Shown: positions 10,150 to 21,469 of the stretch, in pieces
How the letters are laid out: the number at the start of each line of letters is the position of its first letter
How positions within the stretch are numbered: position 1 is the first letter of the stretch
From: Massospora cicadina
Taxonomy: Eukaryota > Entomophthoromycota > Entomophthoromycetes > Entomophthorales > Entomophthoraceae
Direction: 5' to 3'
DNA length: 64,000 bases
Assembly (NCBI GenBank): GCA_022478985.1
Contig: JAKSZP010005646.1
Coordinates: 23,552-87,551, forward strand
Position numbers and translations under genes: made by a program
Notes under the pieces: generated by a model
Seen by the model: only the letters and a program-made list of their open reading frames with translations
Databases searched by the model: none
Told to the model about the DNA's origin: nothing

Positions 10150-11032
10150 AGAAAAATTTATAGAATATTCATTGCTTGTTTGTAGGTGATGGTGAAGGGA
10201 CCTTCCAAGATTGATCCAAGCTTACCGCTTCAAGAAGTGATGCAGTTATAGTATTATAATATCATGTCAGATACTTGGAATGTAGGTAGAGGGAGTTCTA
10301 AAATCATTGGAGGCCTGCCCTTCTTTTGTCACCCTTTTTGCTAAGTTTGTCATTGCCTCTGATTGGAGCTGGATGATGCGTTTTGCCAATCGTCTCATAA
10401 CTCTCTCAGGCTCCTCCACTCTATAGTAGAATACATCCTTAGCTAAGAGAGTTGGTATTCCTGGCTCTTGACCATACAAGTCATTGAATGAGGACATTTT
10501 CAATACCTGGTGGTAACTAATCCAGTAGGCCATGAGGCACTGGGTAAGTATTAATCCCAGTGAAGTGGATCATAAGAGGCCATTTTGCGTAGGATAGATA
10601 CAAGGGTACCGTTTTCTCTCTCCACAGTTATGTTGGTAGAGGGATTTTATGGAGCTGAGAAAAGTTGTTGGGCCCTATGGATGTGACCAGGATTTTGACT
10701 ACTCTGGAGGTTAAGTTCTTACCATTATCGCAGAGTAAGACTTGGGGGCATCCATGTCTATAGAAAATGTATTGATGTAAAAAGGTGGCTGTGGCCTTGG
10801 CCATTTGATTAGGAAGAGCCACTGCTTCCACCCACTTAGCAAAATGATCAATAGCTACTAGGATAAACTTATTTCCACTAGTAGACTGAGGAAGGGGTCC
10901 TACTACATCCAAACTGATGGTGTGGAACGGTTGTTGGGGGGTAGTGGGTTGACACTGGTATCTGTTCTTGAAACAGGATTGATTGTTAAACATAAGGCAA
11001 GCTTCTAAGATGTCAACAATAGACTCCATCAT
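10150..11032 (-). pseudogene. Element A integrase
   Basis: Read from the right, the catalytic core has SLDVVGPLP (first Asp), FILVAIDHFAKWVEAVALP and QVLLCDNGKN (second Asp). The frame then breaks and the region of the catalytic Glu is scrambled. A second frame (10267-10533) reads MAYWISYHQVLKMSSF and LYGQEPGIPTLLAKDV. At about 10170-10240 the reading KLGSILEGPFTITYK resembles the GPY/F module at the C-terminus of gypsy integrases. The enzyme inserted element cDNA into chromosomes. At least two frameshifts leave it non-functional. Confidence 0.82.
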
Positions 11033-11399
11033 ACCATCCCAATAGTACCAATCCTTAATTCACTCATACGTTTTCTTTTCTCCTCAATGACCTAAGGTGG
11101 AGTGAGCTTCTAGGATAACAGGGATTCATTCCAAGGGCTGAAGGTAAGGCAGCCATTTAAATCCCACCTGCTTATACAACTTCCCATTTTCTACTATTTT
11201 GTTATGGGAGTGCCAAGCTAACATCTTCTGGACGGGATCATCTTCATCTTCCATTCATTGGGGGTCATTAAGATGTCATGTAACCTCTCCGCCTTGTTAT
11301 TATCCAAGTGAAGGATGAGCAGCTGAGTCAACCCATTAACATTCATGTGATGAGTCCCAGAACGGTGTTCAATCTTCATATCATAATGCTGGAGCTTTA

Positions 11400-11770
11400 G
11401 AGCCCAGTGAGCTAACTAGCCAGTAGGATCCTTCATGTTCTGTAACCATCTTAAGGAATCGTGGTCTATAACCACAGTGAAGGCGGTCCCATAATAGAAA
11501 AGGCGGTAGTGCTTCACAGCTAACAGAAAGGCAAGGCACTCCTTCTTGGTTACACTGTAGTTGCAGTCTGCTTCTGATAGCATCTTACTAAAATAGTAAA
11601 CGGGATGATCCACACCATTTACATCTAATTGGGCTAAGATGGCCCCAACGGCATAGTCTGAAGCGTTGGTAAACAGGATAAATGGTTTATTGAATCAGGG
11701 TGTATTAGAATAGGACGTTGTTGTAGCAGTTGTTTATAGGTCTTGAAAGAAGCCTTCTGTTCAGCGCCCC
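11400..11770 (-). pseudogene. Element A RNase H
   Basis: The frame at 11416-11613 reads DHPVYYFSKMLSEADCNYSV followed by TKKECLAFLLAVKHYRLFYYG and VIDHDSLRWL. This is the classic gypsy RNase H block: 'P..Y.S..L..AE.NY', 'EKE.LA...A...(W/Y)R.YL' and 'TDH..L..L'. The upstream part with the first catalytic Asp lies in another frame, near 11640-11760. The domain degraded the RNA of the RNA-DNA hybrid. It sits between RT and integrase as expected for Ty3/gypsy. Confidence 0.82.
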
Positions 11771-12589
11771 TAATCGAAAGGGGTGTTCTTAGTTAATAAG
11801 CGAACAAGAGGTTCTCTGAGCTGGGCAAACTTGGGTATAAACTGATGACAATACCCCATCATCCCTAGGAATACCTGAATATCCCATAGTTTTTTAGGAG
11901 GAGGCATTTTTGAAATCGCTTCAACCTTATCTTGCATGGGTTGGATACCTTCTAAAGAAATGGAATGCCCAAGGAAATCAAATTTTCGTTGGAAGAAGGT
12001 ACATTTTGAAGGCTTCAACTTAATATTTGACTTGCGTAACCTTTGAAACACCTCCTTCAGATAATCAAAATGTTCATTGAAGGTTTGTGAAAACACTGTG
12101 ATATCATTAAGGTATACAATAACACAAGTTAACTTCATGTCCCGCAAAATATGGTTTATTTTCTGCTGAAAAGATGCAGGTGCGTTACACAACCCTTGAG
12201 GTAATCAGTTCTATTGGAAAAGACCCTCACTACAAATGAGGGCACATTTCTCCTGATCTTCAGGGAAAATTCCATTTGCCAATAGCCGCTAGCCAAGTCC
12301 ATGGCAGTGAAGATATTAGAGCCAGAGAGTTGATCCAGGGCATCGTCAATGCAGAGGATAGGATAATTATCCTTTTTATAAGATTATTCAATTTTTGGTA
12401 GTCCATAACTATCCAATGACCTCCGTTTTTCTTTTTAATAAGCAACAGAGGAAAAGACCAAGGGCTTTGTGAAGGAACTAACAACCCCGCATCTAACAAT
12501 TGCTGTAACTCCATCCTCAAAATGTTCTTCTTCCAACTTTGACTTACAGTAAGGTTTTTAAAGAATAGGGCGGGCATCACGTACATCAA
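11770..12589 (-). pseudogene. Element A reverse transcriptase
   Basis: The frame at 12260-12589 has LQQLLDAGLLVPSQSPWSFP and IKKKNGGHWIVMDYQKLN, the N-terminal fingers and 'DYR.LN' region. After a frameshift, 12192-11770 reads MCNAPASFQQKINHILRDM, then VIVYLNDITVFS, where YLDD is expected, then FLGHSISLEGIQP and VQVFLGMMGY-like connection sequence. The first Asp of the catalytic box is Asn. The family is certain. The catalytic change and the frameshifts make it a pseudogene. Confidence 0.88.
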
Positions 12590-12599
12590 TGGAGTGACA

Positions 12600-13250
12600 C
12601 CAGCCTTTCATGTGACCATAGTCATTGTCAGATTTAGAAAATATGTCGCTATATTTGTTTAATAAATTATGAAATTTTTCAATTTGACTAGGGTTAGCTC
12701 ATTTGAAATATGAACATTAGGTAAAGTAAACACCAGATTATCTGTAGGCAAACCCAATTCTGGCATTGAGCCAAAAGAGTAGATAAGTTCAATTTTTTCC
12801 ACTGAAAGTAGAAAGCCTCATCCAATCTCTAGGTGTTTTTGAATGACCATGTCTTTTCTGGTGAGATTTCCCCGCAAAAGAGTAATATGCCTCTGGTAGG
12901 CTGGGTCTAGTATCCCAGACAGTACCTGAGGCTCCAAGGGGCTAATGCCCTCAAGACTTATAAAATGTAACAAGCAGTTATGGGGTATTTGGAGCGTGAT
13001 TAGTGTCAACCAAGCGTTGTTCACCAGGCTTAATTAATACTTTAACTGCAGCATAGAAAGGGATATTATCCCTTGCATTTACTGAGTTGGGAAATTTCTT
13101 AGTGTTGCATCTGGAGGTAGAATAAGGTAAAGTCTTAGCAGAAAGAGGGGTATTCGACCAAGCAGGAGTATTTGTGCTTGCAGGTTTATTTATCAGATAG
13201 GACCAAAGGGACTTCATAGTTGAGCAACAATAGAAAGCCTTGCTTCATTT
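12600..13250 (-). pseudogene. Element A protease-RT linker
   Basis: Weak minus-strand frames (12818-13024, 12978-13217) lie between the protease and the RT. Element C shows the same spacing, with a similar reading (NCLLHFISLEGISPLEPQVL in A; a matching ISFNGISPL block in C near 57460). This supports descent from one polyprotein. There is no catalytic motif. It is damaged by stops. Confidence 0.5.
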
Positions 13251-13254
13251 TTGA

Positions 13255-13690
13255 TGATTCCCTCATACTCAATCATAAACTGAGTGCCGATGAGCATATC
13301 AAATGCATTATTGTCCAAAGCCACAGCAGGGGCTGATAGGATAAACTTCCTAATTCAAACGGGAAGGGAAGAGTATGCCCCAATAGCACGAGTATTGTTG
13401 GGACCTGCGGTTCCAAATTCTTTCGTGTACTCTAAATTGGGTGCTAGCTTAATTTTAATAAGCTTAGTAGTGATCACGTTAACTGGGGAGCCATTGTCTA
13501 AGATGGCCAGTATTTGGACTTTTTGTATAACCACTTCAACTTTTGTGAGGGTTCTTCCTAATTTAGGTGCCAAAACTAGGACCTCCTTAAGCTGAAAGGT
13601 GGAAATTAATTTGTGAGCAGTCTCAGGATAGTTATCCAAGATGGTTTTCATAGGCTGGACCCACTGAAGAGGTCGAATCAAGCTAGCCAA
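13255..13690 (-). pseudogene. Element A aspartic protease
   Basis: The frame at 13355-13690 reads VQILAILDNGSPVNVITTKL. The retropepsin active site is D-[ST]-G, but here it is D-N-G, so the copy is impaired. Downstream comes AGPNNTRAIGAYSSLPV and, near 13262-13301, DMLIGTQFM, the conserved 'ILG..F(L/M)' block before the linker. The enzyme would cut the Gag-Pol polyprotein. It sits between gag and RT, and the same features appear in B, C and F. Confidence 0.75.
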
Positions 13691-13995
13691 GAGTTGATCA
13701 CCATCGTTGACAGTGTCAATAACTTTTGGCCAACCTAAAATTTGGCTGAGGCACGTTCCTTAAGGTATAATGGTACTATCTACTCCTCCAGAGTTCAAAT
13801 GATCAGGAAGCTCTAGTTCCGTGGGGGCTCCCAAAATATAGTATCCAACATCATTGTAACCCTCCTCAGATTCCTCCCAAGGGTATTCTCAACAAAGGGC
13901 AAGGCTGTGATGTAAGTAGGGGAGATGGCTACAGAAGATTAATTAGCCTTAGCGGCTGCAATTATCAGCTTGGCTGGAAGAGAAGGCACAGAGGC

Positions 13996-14368
13996 TTAGG
14001 TGCTCTTGTGCGGTAGTGTGGTATCAACTACTTTACCAAACTTCAATTTACACAAAGGTGGTGTATCCTTTTTAAGTATTACTGAGGAAGCAGGTCTAAT
14101 AGGGACGATAGGCACAGGTGGGCTCACTCCTGACTGTTCAACTGATGGAAGCTTCTTAATGGTTAAAGCTGAATGTTTCACCTCAGCTTCACTTGTGTTA
14201 GCCCATAATTGAAATTTGGCCAGTTCTAACAAAGACTCTTTAATGTTGTGGATATTTTTGAAGTGTCGTTTCACTGAGATATGTTTAGCTAAAGAGGGTC
14301 AAGAGGCTAGCCCAGTTAATAGGGCGGTGATAGCATTATCAAGGGTAAGCATGTTAGAGGTGGAAAAG
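13996..14368 (-). pseudogene. Element A gag, 3' part
   Basis: The minus-strand reading starts at the junction with B: SNMLTLDNAITALLTGLAS, one stop, then HISVKRHFKNIHNIKESLLE and LAKFQLWANTSEAEVKH. It aligns with element C gag (KMLPLDDALEAILTGLAS, ISVKRQLQTIHDI). The upstream half of gag is at 23821-24210. Joining the two halves across B while counting the target duplication once keeps the reading in frame. No zinc knuckle is visible in this element. Confidence 0.7.
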
Positions 14369-15451
14369 TGTAAAATTTACTCTAGATTGATTATTGACTG
14401 TCAACCCAGTAACCTTTTTACTGCACAGATTCAATTTCCTCGGGCCTTTGTCACGTTGTGTAGAATGTATTATGAATAGATAATAGTATGGAGACTATTA
14501 TCCATAGTTGCAATTGAACTATTTTTCATCCCAACGCTTGGGCAGTATTTCCAATTAAAACACTTTTGAAGTCGTACTCATAGGGATTTGTTCCCTATAC
14601 CCTTGTCCACCCAATCTTTGTTAAGATACCTTGTAACAGTCTCTCTCAGCCCAACACACAGCCAGCAGCTATCTCTGATTGTGGTTCCTTCGCCTCTGTA
14701 TCCCCGCTCAGATCTTTACTCTTCTCTCTGAGAGTCTTACAACTATTGCCTTATGCAATAATATCCTTGAGATAGAACAACACAATAGAAGCTGATAGTC
14801 TATACACTGAATTGATAATAATAATGTTTTCATAGGTAATGTTTTTTATTATAGTAAATCCTAAGGAATTATATATTGGGGGATTTGGCTGTTTAACCCT
14901 CAGTTGACACCTCTTCAATGAAATGGCAGCCATTGCCATTGAATCACCCATCCTTGTCTTGGCAGCAATGGTCTTCCCCATCCTGGCTAGTATTTCGTCA
15001 TTGGACATCCTTGAGACCTCAAATGTAAAGAGTCAGAAAACGTGTCCCTAACGTTTTCCTCTTGATCTTACAAACCAACTACAATTGGCTAGCGACCTCT
15101 TAGGTAATGGGACTTATTACCCACCATGGCAGGTCACTCACCAACCAATTGATTCACTAGTTGCAGGCAGCATCACTCGCCTCACAACTTACTATTCACT
15201 CTCAATCAGTACACCTGATAGTTAATCAATATTAGATGCCCCTATTTCATTGGAAACCCCACCCAATGAGATCTTAAGTTTTTCGGATCAATCCTCAACA
15301 GATATGACCAGGCGAATATCTCAAAATCCCCTGAACGTAGTTCCTCTGAAACTTGGGCCAAAAGATTTCCACTTCACGACGCCTTAGGGAATTTTTCCCT
15401 AGCAATACCAAGTAATCTAGCAGGCTGCGAATATGGGAAAAATTCCTAACA
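14369..15451 (-). repeat. 3' LTR of element B
   Basis: Begins TGTAAAATTTACTC and ends TTCCTAACA on the plus strand. It matches 22701-23820 along its length, and both contain the ORF discussed at 14751-15008. Confidence 0.9.
14751..15008 (-). CDS. ORF inside the B LTR (unknown function), copy 1
   Basis: An 85-codon ATG-started frame lies wholly inside the LTR in the sense direction. It begins MSNDEILARMGKTIAAKTRM and continues GDSMAMAAISLKRCQLRVKQ. The copy in the other LTR has the same start and nearly the same sequence up to the last dozen residues. A related but broken reading with the same ATG (MSDRGFL...STAMVAIS) is in the B-like solo LTR near 55380. It has no recognisable domain. It could be a leader peptide, an upstream ORF of the element mRNA, or chance preserved by recent LTR duplication. 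I do not claim a function. Confidence 0.35.
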   Translation of the reverse strand: MSNDEILARMGKTIAAKTRMGDSMAMAAISLKRCQLRVKQPNPPIYNSLGFTIIKNITYENIIIINSVYRLSASIVLFYLKDIIA

Positions 15452-15475
15452 CATCCCCCCTCTTGCCTAGATTTC
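15452..15475 (-). other. Polypurine tract of element B
   Basis: The minus strand reads GGCAAGAGGGGGGATG immediately before the 3' LTR. Confidence 0.7.
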
Positions 15476-17800
15476 CAGCAAGAAAAGGACCAGGGGTATG
15501 AGAACACCACTTCAGACAGCTGGTTAAATAATTCATTGGTTCAAGTGAAGTACACTCGTCAATACTCAACGCTGCTTGGTACAATCTTTGGCATATGGCA
15601 TTCTTCCTCTTCCTCCTCGCTACCACCTTCTCAAAGCGCGGTCCCACAACCTTCTGTCATGCCGGGCTGATCGATTTACATGTGATGATATTAGTCCCAG
15701 GATCCAGTTCCCCCCATCAGGGTATATGACCTGCTTTCATATTCAGGATTATTAGTCTGGAGTCCTTGATTTCCTGATTTTCTCCTCATCCTAGACAGGA
15801 GACTCTTGCCAACAATGTTTGTTTTGCAGCTTAATTAAGAATACTTATTTCTTATTTGCCCTTGTTATTTCGCTCATAACCTCTTGGCATAAGCCATCCT
15901 TAATTTTTCCCTTGTAGAGCTTATCTCATTATTCTTTGATTAATTTCCCTGAAATTAGAGCTTAATGGATTATAGAGTGCATAATGTCAACTTCTATATA
16001 AGTCTGACATCCCCTCTCTCGTCCAGTTCATATGTCAAATTCCAAGTCTCACTACCAGCAGCTCCTCAATAGTCTGTCTGATCCAGACCTCTGTCTCTTC
16101 CAGCAGATGAGTCAGGATGCTTGACAGAACCTCTTCTATGGTCCTTCTAGGACTCATACGCCTAGTCTGGTGCAAGCAGCTAGTCCTTCCATCAAATTAC
16201 TGGAATAGGTAACTAATCCTTTATAAACCAAACTGGCCATCATTATGAACAACTCTCAGCTGACTCTTCCTCTGCAGTCAATTCCAAAGTTGGATTTTTA
16301 AACCCTCCTGGATTTGGCTCCTTTTGCTGATGCTCTGAACATCATCATATATGCTCTGTAGATTATGCCAGTTGCTCTGGATTGTTTGTTTTTGGCCGGG
16401 TTGAACTTGATCCCTGAGTTCCTCTTCCAACTCAGTCAGTTTTACAAACCCGCTGTTCTGGTCTCCAAGCTCTCAATTGGTAACAGCATTCACTTCGAGC
16501 TCCCTTACACTGAACTCTGGGCCCAAGTCACTGAGTCTTTGACTTTAGTGCTGAATCTTTATAATCTTGATAAACTTCTGGATCAGGATACTGCCACTTA
16601 AACTCTTTGCTTTGCTGGCCAAGTTCTTCGAAGTTGGTCCACAAAGCTTCCAGCCTCGCCTGGTTTCCACTGTTCTTTTAGCTTTAGCTTCTGAGAAGCC
16701 CGTAGTCACCACTCGCAGGATGCAATCTGCTCTCTATACAACTATCTCTTCTCTGGAGCTTCCCATCAGTATCTTCCACTGATGGCGTTAATAGGGACAT
16801 AATTTGCCAACCCCCGTTGAGCATTCCTTCTTTGTTGCCAGCCCACATGTCTAGTGTCCTTGATGAAGCCTGTTGGCAGGTACTCAGGACTAATCTTCCA
16901 GCTCCGGTGCTGTATTGGGATTACTCAGGGTTATTCGCCGATTGCCTCTTTTTATAATGTTGCTTTCCTCCCTTCTCTGGGTTTTGTGATTGGCTTCCTC
17001 TGACATCTCAATTTCCCTTCCCCCAGTCACTTTTTCTCATGGCTTGGCATCCACTCAGCGAATGTAGTTTTGTGCAGGTCTCGCCCTCACAAGCGTCCAA
17101 TTGCATATCAATTTTGATGGGCTGTTTATTCCTAGTGCTATCCATCCTCCCTCCCCCAAGAGGTTACATAGGCGGAATCATCCCCATACTGAGGACAATC
17201 ATTAAAAATAATGCAGATATATTGGCTTTTTATCTATGCGGTTTATAATCTTTTTTCCATATCTTTTATCAATATTATTATCTTTATTTTTTCCCTTGGG
17301 ACTTGACCTTGTTTCATTTCAGAAATCCATCTTTTTCCCCAAAACTGGGTCCTGGATACTTAAACCTACCAGTTTTCCATGGTTCAAAGGTCCCTTTTTT
17401 TGGGCTTAACGATCTAGATTGGTTCAGAGGTTCTTTTTTGGACTTGACCTAATCATCATGATATGACTAACTTAATGGTTCATCAGTCCTTTGGGAACTC
17501 TTTGAATTTTTAATTGATCCAACGCTTTAGATAATTAGAATAGACTCAATTTACAACTCTTCCATCCAAGAAATTCTTGATGGAGTAAGCATTGGTCACC
17601 ATCTTGGTGATTACTTTGAACAGACCCGACCACAATGCATCTAATTTGTTTCTTCATCCAAAACCATGCATATTGCAATAGGCGATTCTTTCCCCTATTC
17701 AATATTCTTCTAATGTTAGTCAGTTCTTGTCATCCGTTGATTTCACTCATATCCTTTTATTCAGGGTTGTATTGAATGCTTGTTATTTCATATCAATCAG
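15476..17800 (-). other. Element B 3' region, no assigned gene
   Basis: About 2.3 kb separates the integrase from the polypurine tract, far more than in A or C. The minus strand gives broken readings rich in E, Q, K and L, for example LEALWTNFEELGQQSKEFKW near 16620-16680 and NWHNLQSIYDDVQSISKRSQ near 16290-16360. They suggest a former coiled-coil protein. No envelope-like signal or transmembrane pattern is visible. It may be an additional ORF of this family or captured host sequence. Plus-strand frames at 16365-16782 and 17039-17248 look like antisense shadows. Confidence 0.4.
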
Positions 17801-17812
17801 GATACTCATCAG

Positions 17813-18634
17813 TTAGTTCAAGTATTGCTCGGTACTCATCCCTGATGTAGGTTCCACCACCAAATATAAGATTGGCAGCAACGTGGCCTTTCTTCCATAT
17901 GATAATTCAAGTGGCATCTTTCCCGTCGCCATATGATGACTAATGCTGTAGGCAAACGTCACCAAACTCGGGTACATTCTCCATGCGGAAGTTCTCCTTG
18001 CAACTAGCTTCCTCAGCATTGTGGCCAGCGTCCCATTGACCCGTTCTACCAGTCCGTTTGTCTCCGACCAGTATGGTACTGACACAACTCCTTGGATCCC
18101 CATTATTTCATTTGACCTCAGGATCACATGAGATTTGAAGTTGGTCCCATTGTCACTCAGCAGGACCTTTGGGCATCCATGCCAGTATACCACTTGATCC
18201 AGGATGAATCTCGCAGTACTGGTAGCATCTACTCTGGTTAGGGCCTTCATCTCAACCCATCTCGTCAGATGGTTAATGGCAACTATGATGTACTTGACTC
18301 CCCCTGTGCTCATCATCAGCAGTCCCATCACATTGATGGACACTGTGTGCCAGGTGAATCCAGGGCAGACCAGTCAGTATCCATTTTTATTCTTGTGTGG
18401 TTTGTGCAGCTGGCACTCCACGCAACAAGCCAGATGATCCACGACATTGTAGTTGATTGATTCCCAGTAATAATACTGACGAATATGGTCAGTTGTTTTC
18501 CTCAGGCATCCATGCCTGACAACCTTATGATCTGCTTGTACTATTGCTGCTCTTTCCGATGTTTTCAGTAATAATAGCTGCTTCCCATTGATTGCATGTA
18601 ATACATGTCCATCCATAGTCTTAGCGTTTTCCAT
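17813..18634 (-). pseudogene. Element B integrase
   Basis: The frame 18374-18634 carries an HHCC zinc-binding region ending CCVECQLHKPHK. The frame 17813-18343 gives the core: SINVMGLLMMS (the first catalytic Asp appears as Asn), YIIVAINHLTRWVEMKAL, PKVLLSDNGTNFKS (second Asp) and NGLVERVNGTLATMLRKLV with the catalytic Glu. It ends with TGKMPLELSYGRKATLLPIL. The enzyme inserts the element cDNA. The core frame is long and nearly clean but the first Asp is lost. Position after RNase H confirms gypsy order. Confidence 0.85.
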
Positions 18635-18889
18635 TGCTTTTCAAAGTGCACCTTGGATTTCATGGGACTCATCCCCTATTTTCCTTTGACCATTCTCTGA
18701 AATAGCTCATCCACCTGCGGGTATACCAACTGGACCATTGGCAACCATGATAAGCCATCCACATTCTGGTGAGAAGCCCTACTCAGTGGACTATCTCATA
18801 ATCGTAAGCCTGAAGCTTAAGTGCCCATTGGGCCAGTCATCCTTCCAGTTCTCTTATACTGTGCAGCCAACGCAGCAAATAGTGGTCCA

Positions 18890-19170
18890 TCACCACCTTA
18901 AAGTGCATTCCGTGGACATACACCCAAAACTGCTTGCATGCATATATGACCACAAGAATTCCTGCTCAGTCACAGTGTAGTTCCTCTCAGCAGCTGAGAG
19001 TGTCCAGCTCACATACGCCACCGGATGCTCATCCCCAAGTTTGTCTACTTGGCTCAGTATGGCGCCAATCACCATCAATGAAGCATCAGTTTGAATGATA
19101 AACTCCCGATCAAAATTTAGGATATTTCAGATTTGGTGAATCTATTAATACTGGCGTAACTCAACAAGAG
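18890..19170 (-). pseudogene. Element B RNase H
   Basis: The frame 18890-19078 reads VIGAILSQVDKLGDEHPVAY and VSWTLSAAERNYTVTEQEFL, matching 'GAVLSQ....HP..Y.S..L..AE.NY...E.E.L'. The first catalytic Asp region lies just upstream in another frame (near 19090, with Asp in place for IQTDASLM-like sequence). The downstream 'TDH..L' block sits near 18880. It is a degraded copy between the RT connection and the integrase. Confidence 0.78.
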
Positions 19171-19184
19171 AGTTCTGGGCCTCT

Positions 19185-20069
19185 TCATTCCATATAAATC
19201 CTTTTTTCAGATCCTTTAATAAAATGGAATAATGGCTCGGCTATTCGGGTGAAGTCCCAAATAAATCTTCTATAGTATCTGACCATTCCAAGGAACAATT
19301 GGATGTCTTTGACACTCTTTTGTACAGCCATACCCTCTATAGTTGCTATCTTCTTGTTTTGCAGCTGCAATCCACTTGAGTTGTTTATGAATCCCAGTTA
19401 TTCCAACTCTTTCTTGAAGAAATGATTCTTCCTTGGCTTGATCTTCAGGTTAGCTACAGACAGTCACTTGAAAATTTTTTCCAAGTGGTGCAAGTGATCA
19501 GTTACCGTCCTACTGAATACGTTGATATCATCCAGATATACCAGGATGCATGACAACTTCAAGTTTCTTAGTATTGCATCCATGGCCCTTTGAAATGTTG
19601 CAAGCGCATTGCAGAGACCCTTGGGCATCCTCATCAGCTGGTATAGCCCCTGCACAGTAATAATCGCGCATTTTTCCTGGTCTTCCTTTGGCAAGTCGAT
19701 CTACCAATATCCTGAGATCAGATCCATCACGGAGAAATTCTTTGCTTCTCCCAATTGATCGATTGCATCATCTATCCTCAGCAGGGGATACAAATCCTTC
19801 TTCATAATTATATTCAGCTTTTGGTAGTCAATCACCATCCAGTTGGAGCCATCCTTTTTCTTCATGATTAGAATCAGACTCGCCCAGGACTTGACAATGG
19901 AACTAAGAAGTCCATGCTTCAAGAGTTTGCTGATTTCATCCTCCACTACCTCTTTGGCAGCTTTCAATTTTTGGATTGGTCTCATCCTTATTGGTATATT
20001 TTCCCTGGTGTCGACCTTGTGAATTATATCTCTTGCACTTCCCAAATCGTGATCATTCTGAGCGAACAC
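19185..20069 (-). pseudogene. Element B reverse transcriptase
   Basis: Three frames read in order. 20069-19701 has DEISKLLKHGLLSSIVKSWA, IMKKKDGSNWMVIDYQKLN and FSVMDLISGYW. 19694-19464 has GLCNALATFQRAMDAILRNL and SCILVYLDDINVFS, with an intact YLDD catalytic box. 19370-19185 has VKDIQLFLGMVRYYRRFIWD. Two frameshifts separate them. Among the LTR elements here this is the only RT with both catalytic Asp residues visible. Stops and shifts still prevent a full product. Confidence 0.88.
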
Positions 20070-20138
20070 TTACCAATATTTCTCAAATAGTTTGAGCACC
20101 TCCTCCTGCTGGCCTTCTGGCAGATCAGCGAGCTACTC

Positions 20139-20525
20139 TCAATCAACCAATAGGTTGATTCCTTTGGCTACCCCTGCTGGTAACCCCATTTCATTGAGAG
20201 ACCCAAAATCGTGGAATTGTCTCAATTTGGCCATCATGATCAGATGAATAAATGTGATGATCTGATTCCTTTTGATCTTCATTGGTTTTTCACTAAAGTT
20301 CGCCAGGAGAACTCGGATTTCTCCATAGCCCAGCATTATTATCCCAGGAGCCACCCATGGCTCCACTCTGGACTTCTTCCAGGGGCTTCCAACCTCCCCA
20401 TACAACAGCTCAGGAATCTCCAAAGTTAACCCTGTGTTGACTACTATCTGCAATCTGGCCGGTATGGTCCTCTCCTTTTTAATCCTTAGTGGAATTCCCC
20501 AGTTCTCTAGGATTTCCAACGGCAT
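20139..20525 (-). pseudogene. Element B protease-RT linker
   Basis: A clean 128-codon frame between protease and RT reads ERTIPARLQIVVNTGLTLEI, then a Q- and G-containing segment ending in GINLLVD. Such segments with 'IPA....V.V' are common between the gypsy protease and RT domains. No catalytic residue is evident. I assign it by position and style only. Confidence 0.5.
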
Positions 20526-20749
20526 TTCACAACACTTCCTACCAACTAATTGGTATCAAATTGGTACAATGCCATCATTGTATATCAGATTAATTAAGTT
20601 GTTTCTCCGATTCAATGGAGCTTCACCATACTTCTGGTATACCAATGGTAACGTCCATCTCAGGATGGTCAACATATTATCCTTGAAGTTACATTTAACT
20701 CTGTGCTTCTGTGAAACTCCATTTTGATCAGGATATTATAGTTTTGGTT

Positions 20750-21023
20750 CACCAAAACTATTGCTGGTGCAGATACCACCAACGACCTGAATCATAGTGG
20801 CAGCACACTATACGCTCCACTGGAAATGGTGGTGTTTGGCCCAGCTGTCCCATATTCTCTCTTGTGTTCCAAGTCTGGTGAGATCTTCATCCTCTTTACC
20901 AGCTTGGTCAAGACAATATTGATGGGCACTCCACTATTAAAAATCACCATCACCCTCACTCGATTCACTTGTATATCTATATATGTACAAAAGGAGTATC
21001 ATAATATAGTATTTACTGAGTGA
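20750..21023 (-). pseudogene. Element B aspartic protease
   Basis: The minus strand reads VRVMVIFNSGVPINIVLTKL and EYGTAGPNTTISSGAYSVLP. The active-site triplet expected as D-[ST]-G is N-S-G, a GAT to AAT type change that removes the catalytic Asp. The order VxAxxDSG, KLVKRMK, then AGPNTT is the same as in A. The enzyme would process Gag-Pol. A plus-strand frame over the same bases is a shadow. Confidence 0.72.
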
Positions 21024-21469
21024 ATGGCGGCGTTATTGGCCGAATCTAGGTGTGAATAATTTGCGCCAATAATTCAGGAAATGATTCTTTTATTGTGCCA
21101 AGGGGGATAGACAGATTGGCCTCATCTAAACGGATGTCTGATAACTCTTCAGGATTCTCAGCAGTTTGGATCTTCTCCACAAGTTGTCAGGCGTATGTCC
21201 AGGCAACTTCCGGATTATCTTGGGGTCAATTCTCTTTGCTCCAGCTCTGGTCACAGCATTCACATCCATATTGACCACTTGGTATAGCTGATCCTGATCG
21301 TCATCTATGAACAGATTTTTATGTTGATTTCTTCATTCATGATATTGGGATGAACAGGTTTCTCCGCAGCTCTAGACTGTTCCTCGTCTAGGATGTGGGC
21401 CCTTTTCCTGAATCCTTGGTGGCTGTTGTCTCCTTGGCCTGGACCACGTTAATCTGATCTTTCAGCTTT

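Noticed and set aside
16365..17248. Plus-strand ORFs of 69-78 codons in element B
   Set aside because: They are opposite to the element's sense strand and in a region of broken minus-strand readings. No family features.
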